A stretch of DNA of 64,000 nt from positions 124,001 to 188,000 of the forward strand of contig NZ_JAOXSR010000002.1 in assembly GCF_026163685.1 (NCBI RefSeq). The letters are read 5' to 3'. Position numbers and translations under genes: made by a program. This DNA comes from Oerskovia flava. GTDB taxonomy: Bacteria; Actinomycetota; Actinomycetes; Actinomycetales; Cellulomonadaceae. Below, piece after piece: positions 24,039 through 30,785 of the stretch (positions are counted from its first letter, which is position 1; each line of letters begins with the position of its first letter). Under the pieces are notes generated by a model that saw only the letters and a list, made by a program, of their open reading frames with translations, was not told where the DNA came from and made no database searches.

Positions 24039-25181
24039 GTGGACATCACGTGGCCGCAAGCCCTCGCCTGGCGCCTGCGACGCCAGCTCCTCGACCCGGT
24101 CGGCGGCGACCTCGCGGGCAAGCCGGTCGCGGGCGTCGTCGGGCGCCTGTGCGCCGTGCCCGCGGCGTCCGACGCCGAGCTCGCGATCCGCACACGACGC
24201 ACCTCCTCGACGCCCGGAGAGGTCACGCGTGCGCTCGCAGCCGGCGAGATCCTCAAGGTCTACGCGTTCCGTGGCGCGACGCACCTCGTCACCCCCGAGG
24301 ACGGCGGCGCCTACCTCACCCTGCGCGCGGCCGGGCGCATGTGGGAGCGCACGAGCTGGCGCACCTTCTACGACCTGGAACCGGGCGACTGGCCCCGCCT
24401 GCGCGAGACTGTACGGGCGGCGCTCGCGGACGGGCCGCTGACGCGCGCCGAGCTGGGCGCCGCCGTCGGGCAGGACGCGGGGTTCGCGCACCTGCGGGAC
24501 GTCTTCACCGACGGGTCGGACACACTCCTCAAGCCGCTCACGTGGCAGGGGGACATGAGCTTCGGCCCGACCCGCGACGGGCAGGGGACGTTCCAGCTGC
24601 TCAGCACCAACCCTCGCTGGACTCCGTGGCCGGACCTCGAGGTGGCAGGGCACCACGCCGTGCGGTCGTACGTCGCGACCTACGGCCCGGTGAGCGAGGC
24701 CCAGGCCCACTACTGGCTGGGCGAGGGACTCGGCGCCGGGCGCGCACGCATCCGCCGGTGGTGGGCAGAGCTCGGCGACGAGCTCGCCGAGGTCGTCGTC
24801 GAGGGCGAGCGCCTGGCCGTCCTGCGCGAGGACGCCGCCGCGCTGGCCGCGACGCAGCCGTCGACGAGCGTGCACCTCCTGCCGGGCTTCGACCAGTGGG
24901 TCCTCGGTCCCGGGACCGCCGACCCGCACGTCGTGCCGCCCGCCCACCGGCAGGCCGTGAGCCGCGGCGCGAACCTCGTCGTGGCCGGGGGAGTCGTCAC
25001 CGGGACGTGGACCGCGCCCCGCGACGAGGTCGTCGTGTCGATGTTCGACGCCGGCACGTCACCCCTCGAGTCACCCCTCGAGTCACGCCCCGAGGCGCTC
25101 GGCGAGGCGCTCGCCGCGGAGGTCGACCGGCTCGGGCAGATCCTCGACCGGCCGCTGCGCCTCGCGGTCCGGACCGGCTGA
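24039..25181 (+). CDS. winged helix DNA-binding domain-containing protein (HTH_42 family)
   Basis: This 380-aa protein matches the HTH_42 family: LAWRLRRQLLDP, then VVGRLCAVPAASDAELAIRTRR, AFRGATHLVTPEDGGAYLTL near residue 85, and the C-terminal LLPGFDQWVLGPG and VVAGGVVTGTW. Members related to YcaQ are DNA glycosylases for interstrand cross-links, but most actinobacterial ones are uncharacterised. The GTG at 24039 lies 6 bases after TACCCT (24027-24032), the usual geometry of a leaderless transcript, and sequence upstream is not conserved-looking. It is divergent from the lyase gene and unlikely to be part of the sugar locus. Confidence 0.75.
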   Translation: MDITWPQALAWRLRRQLLDPVGGDLAGKPVAGVVGRLCAVPAASDAELAIRTRRTSSTPGEVTRALAAGEILKVYAFRGATHLVTPEDGGAYLTLRAAGRMWERTSWRTFYDLEPGDWPRLRETVRAALADGPLTRAELGAAVGQDAGFAHLRDVFTDGSDTLLKPLTWQGDMSFGPTRDGQGTFQLLSTNPRWTPWPDLEVAGHHAVRSYVATYGPVSEAQAHYWLGEGLGAGRARIRRWWAELGDELAEVVVEGERLAVLREDAAALAATQPSTSVHLLPGFDQWVLGPGTADPHVVPPAHRQAVSRGANLVVAGGVVTGTWTAPRDEVVVSMFDAGTSPLESPLESRPEALGEALAAEVDRLGQILDRPLRLAVRTG

Positions 25182-25247
25182 GCACCGGCTCGTGCCCCGA
25201 CCCCGCCCGGCCGCGACGCCGACCAGGTCGAGGTGGACAATGCTCGT

Positions 25248-25976
25248 ATGGCGACGGCTGCGGCCACGCCTCCCGGAGGCGACGACGTCTCGCGTCTGAC
25301 GGACGCGCAGCGTGCGCTGCGCGCCCAGATCCTCGCCACCGAGCACTGGAGCCTGCTCGCGTCCCGCTCGACGACGCAGAGCGAGGTGCTGACCCGCATC
25401 GCGATCTTCCTCACGCTCGTCTCCGCCGGCGTGTTCGGCCTCGGCGTCCTCGGCAACGCCACCGGGTTCCGCGGCGGATTCGCAGGTGTCGCGATCGGCG
25501 TCCTGCTGCTCCTGTCCACGCTCGGCGTCGTCACACAGCTGCGCGTGTTCAACACCGCCGAGGAAGACCTGGCCTACGTCCTCGCGATGAACCGGCTGCG
25601 CGGCGCGTACGTCGACCTCGACCCCGGCGTCGAGCCGTACCTCCTCATGTCGCCCGCCGACGACGCCGAGGGCGCCATCCGCACCTACTACCCCTTCGCC
25701 GGTCGCGACCGCACCCAGGTCCTCGGCAGCTCCATGATGCTCATCCTCCTCGTCGGGTCCGTGCTCGTCGGGCTGCTGTGCGGGAGCGTCGTGTGGGCGC
25801 TCGCGGACGTCGCGGGCTGGGCCGTCGCCGTCGCCGTCGGGGTCGCCGCGGCAACGGTGAACTTTGCGCTGTGGTTGTTCCGCGGCTACCGCAGCTACGA
25901 GCGCGTGTGGCGCACCCACGTCCCGCTGCGACGCACGACGCCGGACGGCGGAGCTGCCGGGTCGGCCGGTGCCTGA
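25248..25976 (+). CDS. hypothetical four-helix membrane protein
   Basis: The 242-aa protein has a soluble N-terminus (LTDAQRALRAQILATEHWSL) and four hydrophobic segments in two pairs (about residues 47-95 and 150-205), separated by a cytoplasmic-type region with TYYPFAGRDRT. No domain is recognised. The ATG at 25248 is preferred over an in-frame GTG at 25233 because a -10-like AAT-containing element sits only a few bases upstream. The tail contains LRRTTPDGG. Function is unknown. Confidence 0.6.
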   Translation: MATAAATPPGGDDVSRLTDAQRALRAQILATEHWSLLASRSTTQSEVLTRIAIFLTLVSAGVFGLGVLGNATGFRGGFAGVAIGVLLLLSTLGVVTQLRVFNTAEEDLAYVLAMNRLRGAYVDLDPGVEPYLLMSPADDAEGAIRTYYPFAGRDRTQVLGSSMMLILLVGSVLVGLLCGSVVWALADVAGWAVAVAVGVAAATVNFALWLFRGYRSYERVWRTHVPLRRTTPDGGAAGSAGA

Positions 25977-26024
25977 GGCGTGGCACGGTCCTGCTGACGG
26001 GCTGCGTCTGGCACGATCGGGACG

Positions 26025-26498
26025 GTGAGACTGAGAAAGGCGCGCGTGCCGTGCTACACCGCACGTGACGGCGCGACCGCCGACGAGCTGGACGCGCTGT
26101 GCCGCGCGACGCTGCTCGCCCAGCGCGAGCGGCTCCGTCACCTCGACGTGGACGTGTACTCCGACGAGGACTGGCCGGACGACCTCCGCTGGGCCGTCGA
26201 GGAGCTCGGCGAGCGGGCGTTCTCCCAGCGCAGCGCCCTCGCGAAGCGGTTCGGGTGGAGCCCGGGCATCACGGTCCGGCTCGATCCGCGTGCCGACCGC
26301 GACGTCGAGCTCGCGGCGGCGGTCGCGTCCCGCACGATCTCCGCGAGCGGCATCAGCGAGGACGGTCGCCTCGCCTGGTCGACCGCCGACACCGGGACCG
26401 GCCTGGCCTTCGAGCTCCTCCCCGAGGAGCTCGAACGCGTGACCGCAGCCCTCGCCGCGCGGGGCATGGCACCCGACCTGCTCGTCCCGATGCCCTGA
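26025..26498 (+). CDS. hypothetical protein
   Basis: The 157-aa acidic protein has the segments ADELDALCRATLLAQRERLRH and GERAFSQRSALAKRFGWSPG and a C-terminal half rich in AAAV and TGTGLAFELLPEELERV. I recognise no family and see no signal peptide or membrane segment. The GTG at 26025 lies 7 bases after CACGAT, consistent with a leaderless mRNA; GTG at 26046 is an alternative. It precedes the ABM gene by 29 bases and could share its transcript. Confidence 0.55.
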   Translation: MRLRKARVPCYTARDGATADELDALCRATLLAQRERLRHLDVDVYSDEDWPDDLRWAVEELGERAFSQRSALAKRFGWSPGITVRLDPRADRDVELAAAVASRTISASGISEDGRLAWSTADTGTGLAFELLPEELERVTAALAARGMAPDLLVPMP

Positions 26499-26527
26499 AG
26501 CTCCGCCCCCACCCGAAGGAGAACAGC

Positions 26528-26818
26528 GTGTCCGACGTGCGCCTCACCGGACAGCTCGTGTGCGCGGACGACGGCGAGGCTGCCGTCGTGCGACGCCACC
26601 TGCCCCAGCACGTGGCCCTGACCAGGGCGGAGCCCGGTTGCCTGTCGTTCGAGGTGACCCCGGCGGAGGAGCCACTGGTCTGGCACGTCGAGGAGCGGTT
26701 CGTCGACGCCGGTGCGTTCGCGGCGCACCAGCGCCGGGTCGCGGCCAGCGAGTGGGGTCGTGCGACGGCCGGGATCGAGCGCCGCTACACGATCGACGGC
26801 ATGGATCCCGCGTCATGA
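26528..26818 (+). CDS. antibiotic biosynthesis monooxygenase (ABM) domain protein
   Basis: This 96-aa single-domain ferredoxin-like protein carries TRAEPGCLSFEVTPAEEPLVWHVEERFVDAGAFAAHQRR in overlapping stretches, the typical ABM core with the EPGC turn, the F-V-beta strand and the AFAAH helix. YgiN-like members are cofactor-independent quinol or small-molecule monooxygenases. The GTG start has AAGGAGA upstream. Its stop overlaps the next ATG (ATGA), so it is translated together with the Imm-like gene. Confidence 0.75.
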   Translation: MSDVRLTGQLVCADDGEAAVVRRHLPQHVALTRAEPGCLSFEVTPAEEPLVWHVEERFVDAGAFAAHQRRVAASEWGRATAGIERRYTIDGMDPAS

Positions 26819-27336
26819 CGGAGGTCGACCTGACCCTCGACGAGATCCGCGCGGTCGCCGGCTACGCGGCGCAGTGCGCGCTGGAGGTCCTGCCGCTTGT
26901 CGAGGACGTCGAGCCTGACGACGCTCGGCCCCGCGACGCCGTCGACGCCGCGCTGGCCTTCGCCGCGGGCGGCAGGCGGACGAACGCGCTGCGCGCCGAC
27001 GCCTTCGCGGCGCTGCGAGCGGCGAAGGACGCGAGCACACCCGTGGCGGAGCACGTCGCGCGGGCGGCGGGCCACGCGGCCGGGGCCGCGTACCTCCACC
27101 CGCTCGCTCGGGCGACGCAGGTCAAGCACATCCTCGGGTCGGCGGCGCACGCCACCCGCGCGGCCGAGCTCGCCGCCAGCGACGACCACCGTGTGGGCGC
27201 GGAGCACCTCGACCGGTCGCGCGAGGCCGCTCCCGCGCTCGTCGTCGACGTGCTGCGCCGGTATCCCGCCGCGCCCGACGGCGGTGGCCGCGTCGGCGAG
27301 CTCGTCCGCCTCCTCGACGGGGCGCTGCGGGCCTGA
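26815..27336 (+). CDS. putative immunity (Imm-5-like) family protein
   Basis: The 173-aa protein shows the pattern of the family annotated as putative immunity protein: LDEIRAVAGYAAQCALEVLPLVE, RDAVDAALAFAAGGRR, LRADAFAALRAA, ARAAGHAAGAAYLHPLARATQVKHILGSAAHATRAAEL. Ala-rich helices dominate. The family name comes from bioinformatic association with toxins; its biochemical role is not settled. No toxin gene is adjacent here, and it is translationally coupled to the ABM gene, so an immunity function is doubtful. Confidence 0.65.
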   Translation: MTEVDLTLDEIRAVAGYAAQCALEVLPLVEDVEPDDARPRDAVDAALAFAAGGRRTNALRADAFAALRAAKDASTPVAEHVARAAGHAAGAAYLHPLARATQVKHILGSAAHATRAAELAASDDHRVGAEHLDRSREAAPALVVDVLRRYPAAPDGGGRVGELVRLLDGALRA

Positions 27337-27403
27337 CGAGAGGCGTACGTCCGTATGTCGGAGCGAGTGCATGTCGTCGACCAGATGTATGCATCATGTA
27401 TCT

Positions 27404-28048
27404 ATGCCTCGAACGACCAGTGTTTCCGCCACGGAGCAGGCCTACCGCCACGTCAAGCGCCATGTCCTCGACGGGAGCCTGCCCGGCGGTTCGATGACGA
27501 GCGAGGGGGAGGTCGCCGAGCAGCTCGGGATGAGCCGTACCCCCGTGCGTGAGGCGTTCCTGCGCCTCGAGGCCGAGGGGTTGCTGCGCCTGTACCCGAA
27601 GCGCGGGGCGCTCGTCGTGCCGGTCGCGCCGGGGGAGGCGGACGACGTCCTCGACGCCCGGCTGCTCGTCGAGGTCCACGCCGCCCAGGGTGTGCTGCGC
27701 CTGCCCGACGACGAGCTCGCCACCCTCGTCGCCCTCCTGCGAGACCTCGTCGCCGCGCAGGAGGCCGCGGTCGCGGACGGTGACGTCGCCGAGTATGCGG
27801 CCCTCGACGCGCGCTTCCACCAGGGGATCGTCGCGGCCGGAGGCAACTCCCTGCTCACGACGTTCGCCGTGAGCCTGCGCGAGCGTCAGCAGCGGATGGT
27901 CGCGCACAGCGTGCGGTGGGACCGGGGGCGGGCCGCGACGTTCGTCGCCGGGCATCGCGCTCTCGTCCAGGCCCTCGAGGCCCGCGACTCGCGCACCTTC
28001 CGCCGCCGGATGCACCGCCACCTCGACGACGCCCGGGCCGGGCTGTGA
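27404..28048 (+). CDS. GntR-family transcriptional regulator (FadR/FCD subfamily)
   Basis: The 214-aa protein has an N-terminal winged helix (AYRHVKRHVLDGSLPGGSMTS, EQLGMSRTPVREAFLRLEAEG, LRLYPKRGALV) and a C-terminal all-helical FCD ligand domain (DARLLVEVHAAQ, ALDARFHQGIVAAGGN, GHRALVQALEARD). It probably represses the MFS gene with which it overlaps by GTGA. AT-rich ATGTAT repeats at about 27385-27402, just before the ATG, are a possible self-operator because they stand out in this GC-rich sequence. Confidence 0.88.
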   Translation: MPRTTSVSATEQAYRHVKRHVLDGSLPGGSMTSEGEVAEQLGMSRTPVREAFLRLEAEGLLRLYPKRGALVVPVAPGEADDVLDARLLVEVHAAQGVLRLPDDELATLVALLRDLVAAQEAAVADGDVAEYAALDARFHQGIVAAGGNSLLTTFAVSLRERQQRMVAHSVRWDRGRAATFVAGHRALVQALEARDSRTFRRRMHRHLDDARAGL

Positions 28049-29367
28049 CCCGCGCACGCCCCGGCGCACCGGTGGGCCCGCGGGCGTGGCTGCCCGTCGC
28101 CGTCGCGATGCTCGCCGTCGCATGGGGCGGCAACGAGTTCACGCCGCTGCTCGTGATGTACCGCGAGGTGGGGCACTTCTCCGCGGTGACCGTCGACGCC
28201 CTGCTCGCCGCGTACGTGCTCGGCATCGTGCCCGCGCTGCTGCTCGGCGGGCCGTTGTCCGACCGGTACGGGCGCAGGCCGCTGCTCCTGCCCGCCGCAC
28301 CGGTCGCGCTCGCCGGGTCCCTCGTCCTCGCCGCGGGCGCCGAGTCGGCCGCGCTGCTCGCAGTCGGGCGTGTGCTGTGCGGGGTGGCGCTCGGCCTCGT
28401 CATGGCCGTGGGCACCACCTGGATCAAAGAGCTGACCGACGCCGCCGCGCGCGCCTCGGGTGTGCCCGACGGCGGGTCCGGCCCCCGCCGCGCAGGCCTC
28501 GCCCTCACGCTCGGGTTCCTCGCCGGAGCAGGCGTCGCCGCGGTGCTCGCGCAGTGGGCACCCTGGCCCACGCACACCGCCTACCTGCTGCACGCGGCGC
28601 TGGCGGCCGTCGCAGGCGTGTGGGTGCTGCGCGTCCCGGAGACGCGGGTGGTCCGTGTGCCTGCGGTGCGGGGCCGGTTGCTCGACGACCTGCGCGTCCC
28701 GGCGGTCGCGCACCGGAGGTTCCTGCGCGTCGTCGTGCCCGTCGCGCCGTGGGTGTTCGGCTGCGCCGGCAGCGCGTACGCCGTGCTGCCCGGGCTCATG
28801 ACGGAGACCGCGGGCAGCGCGCCCATCGCGTTCTCGGGGCTGATGACGGTGCTGGGGCTCGGGTGCGGCGTCGGGATCCAGGTGCTCGGCCGCCTCATCG
28901 ACACCCGGCGCAGCGCGCGGGCGTCGGTCGTGGCCATGTCCATCGTCGTGGTCGGTATGGGACTCGGCGCCCTCGCCAGCGCACGGCTCGACCTCGTGAC
29001 GGCGCTCGTCGCCGCTGCCGTGCTCGGTGCGGGGTACGGGCTCGCGCTCGTCGCCGGGCTCAGCGAGGTCCAGCGCATCGCCGGCCCCGACGACCTCGCC
29101 GGCCTCACCGCCGTGTACTACTCGCTGACGTACCTCGGGTTCTTCGTGCCCGTGGCGCTCGCGGCGCTGTCCGTGCGGTGGGCCTACGCCCAGATGTTTC
29201 TCGGTGGCCTCGCCGTCGCGGTGGCGTGCCTGGTGATCGTCGCGTGCGCGTGGCGCGCTCACCTGCCGACGGGGGAGCGGAGCGCACTGCCGGAGCCTGC
29301 CGACGAGACCGACCGCACAGCGGTGACCGGGGCAAACGGTGCACTCGACGGGGCGCGGATGGGGTAG
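28045..29367 (+). CDS. MFS transporter
   Basis: The 440-aa protein has about twelve membrane helices and the MFS loop 2-3 signature GGPLSDRYGRRPLLLP near residue 70. It begins with a GTG that overlaps the stop of the GntR gene, so the pair is co-translated. A drug or metabolite efflux pump controlled by its regulator is the usual reading of such a pair. The substrate is not predictable. The C-terminal ~30 residues are polar and cytoplasmic. The stop codon overlaps TAGAGT, a likely -10 of the tRNA gene downstream. Confidence 0.85.
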   Translation: MTRARPGAPVGPRAWLPVAVAMLAVAWGGNEFTPLLVMYREVGHFSAVTVDALLAAYVLGIVPALLLGGPLSDRYGRRPLLLPAAPVALAGSLVLAAGAESAALLAVGRVLCGVALGLVMAVGTTWIKELTDAAARASGVPDGGSGPRRAGLALTLGFLAGAGVAAVLAQWAPWPTHTAYLLHAALAAVAGVWVLRVPETRVVRVPAVRGRLLDDLRVPAVAHRRFLRVVVPVAPWVFGCAGSAYAVLPGLMTETAGSAPIAFSGLMTVLGLGCGVGIQVLGRLIDTRRSARASVVAMSIVVVGMGLGALASARLDLVTALVAAAVLGAGYGLALVAGLSEVQRIAGPDDLAGLTAVYYSLTYLGFFVPVALAALSVRWAYAQMFLGGLAVAVACLVIVACAWRAHLPTGERSALPEPADETDRTAVTGANGALDGARMG

Positions 29368-29424
29368 AGTATCCGAGGTTCACGGGGCCAGATCCGTACG
29401 GATCAGGCTCGGTGATTCCAGCCA

Positions 29425-29486
<62 letters not shown>

Positions 29487-29498
<12 letters not shown>

Positions 29499-29526
29499 CC
29501 GTGTGATGTCTCAAGACATCGAGGAC
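29487..29526. repeat. left copy of a 40-bp direct repeat (candidate attL) at the tRNA-Pro 3' end
   Basis: These 40 bases, including the last 12 of tRNA-Pro, recur at 42910-42949 with a single mismatch (A at 29514, G at 42937). Weaker similarity continues another ~50 bases through the terminator. A repeat overlapping a tRNA 3' end is the hallmark of site-specific integration. The span between the copies is 13.4 kb. Confidence 0.65.
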
Positions 29527-29560
29527 AGCCGGACCTACGTTTTTGTAGGTCCGGCTTTCT
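29527..29560 (+). terminator. Rho-independent terminator of tRNA-Pro
   Basis: A perfect 12-bp stem (29527-29538 with 29545-29556) with loop GTTTTT and a following TTCT forms a standard terminator 28 bases past the tRNA. Its left arm also encodes the last codons of the convergent quinone oxidoreductase, so it may work in both directions. Confidence 0.8.
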
Positions 29561-30494
29561 GCTGTCCGGGGTCGGTGCGGTTGGCGACGCGGAAGACGAC
29601 CCGCCCAGAGCGCCGTTCGGCCCCGGCGTCGATCCAGGTCGCGAGCTCGGTCCACGGTCTGGCGTCGATGTCGCCGGTGTCGAGGGACGGGTCCGCTGCG
29701 AGGTATGCCATCTCGTCGGCCAGGTCGGGCTCCGATCCGAGGAAGAAGCTCGTGATCGAGCGGTCGGAGGTCGCCGGGTCGGCGACGAACGCCCCGTACG
29801 GGAAGTGCTCGTCGGCGCCGGCGGCATGACCGAGGGCGATGACCGTCGCTCCTGGTTCGAGCAGGGCGTACGCGTCGACGAGGTGCTGCCCGCCGATCAG
29901 GTCGATGGCGCCGTGGACGCGGGACGAGACGGCGGCGAGGGCCGTGTGAGTCTCGTACGCGCCGAGGCGGCGGAGATCGGCGTGGCGGCGCTCGTCGCGC
30001 GCGACCGCGACCACCCGGGCGCCGGAGCGCGCCGCAAGCTGCACGGCGAACCGGCCGACCGCGCTCGCCGCGCCGACGATCAGGAGACGTCGCCCGAGGA
30101 CCGACCCGAACCGGCGCACAGCGCGCAACGCGCTCGTCGCGGGCACGGGAAGCGTCGCGAGCCGTTCCCACGGCGCGTCGGCGGGGGCCGCGGCGCACAT
30201 CGCGGAGGGCACAGCGCGCCGCTGCGCCCAGCCGCGGGCAGCGAGTCCGAGGAAGACGACGCGCTCGCCCGCCCGCGGCCCTCGTCCGTCGGCGGCGGAC
30301 TCCAGCACGACGCCGCTGCCGTCCCATCCCGGTATCGTCCCCGCCGGCGCCTCGGCGAGTGCCGCGAGGTCACCGGGATTGGGAGCGAAGGCCTCCACCT
30401 GCACCAGCACCTCGTGAGGCAGCGGGACGGGTTCCGGGACCTCGCGAAGCGTCAGCCCGCCTCGGGATCCGGGTGTCGTCGTCCATGCCAGCAT
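29535..30494 (-). CDS. quinone oxidoreductase-like zinc-independent MDR family protein
   Basis: The 319-aa protein has the GroES-like N-terminal domain (LREVPEPVPLPHEVLVQVEAFAPNPGD, GWDGSGVVLE) and the Rossmann domain with LLIVGAASAVGRFAVQLAARSGARVVAVARD near residue 140. No structural-zinc Cys set is seen, matching the QOR branch that reduces quinones or enals with NADPH. The ATG at 30494 is used. Its last ~11 codons run into the tRNA terminator and the direct repeat, so the C-terminus may have been altered by integration. Upstream on the same strand, TTGACC followed by the palindrome at 30563 marks a MerR-type promoter. Confidence 0.8.
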   Translation of the reverse strand: MLAWTTTPGSRGGLTLREVPEPVPLPHEVLVQVEAFAPNPGDLAALAEAPAGTIPGWDGSGVVLESAADGRGPRAGERVVFLGLAARGWAQRRAVPSAMCAAAPADAPWERLATLPVPATSALRAVRRFGSVLGRRLLIVGAASAVGRFAVQLAARSGARVVAVARDERRHADLRRLGAYETHTALAAVSSRVHGAIDLIGGQHLVDAYALLEPGATVIALGHAAGADEHFPYGAFVADPATSDRSITSFFLGSEPDLADEMAYLAADPSLDTGDIDARPWTELATWIDAGAERRSGRVVFRVANRTDPGQQKAGPTKT

Positions 30495-30562
30495 CCTGAA
30501 CCCGCCTCGCTCCGATCGTCGTCGCCCATGCCTGACCGGAGGCGACAGTCTGTCCATGCCAC

Positions 30563-30583
30563 ACCCTGTCCCGAGCACAGGGT
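30563..30583 (-). promoter_or_regulatory. MerR-type operator/promoter of the quinone oxidoreductase (site 1)
   Basis: ACCCTGT-N7-ACAGGGT is a perfect inverted repeat. Read on the minus strand, CTTGACC (-35 at 30586-30581) overlaps its edge. A -10-like TGGCAT (30561-30556) follows after 19 bases, the long spacing characteristic of promoters activated by MerR-family proteins. Confidence 0.65.
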
Positions 30584-30604
30584 CAAGACGTCGTCGTCCC
30601 GTTG

Positions 30605-30625
30605 ACCGTGTGGTGGGAGCACGGG
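30605..30625 (+). promoter_or_regulatory. MerR-type operator upstream of the first LuxR gene (site 2)
   Basis: ACCGTGT-N7-GCACGGG (5 of 7 positions of the right arm match the consensus) follows TTGACC at 30602-30607 on the plus strand, in the same arrangement as the other sites and oriented toward the LuxR gene at 30786. The -10 is poor. Confidence 0.5.
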
Positions 30626-30785
30626 ATGGGGCTGCCTGCGGAGCGAGCCGGTCATCGGTCCGGCCCGCTGGCAGCGATCCCGTCGAAGGGAACGGCCTGT
30701 GCCCCTGGCGGTCGCGTGTCGCACCGGGAACAATCGCCTCATCCGGAAACGGATGCCGGTTCGGGCGGGCGGAGGCGGGAACCTG

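Noticed and set aside
25057-25092. TCACCCCTCGAG repeat in the winged-helix gene
   Set aside because: Only two to three in-frame copies encoding Ser-Pro-Leu-Glu in a variable linker; likely simple slippage.
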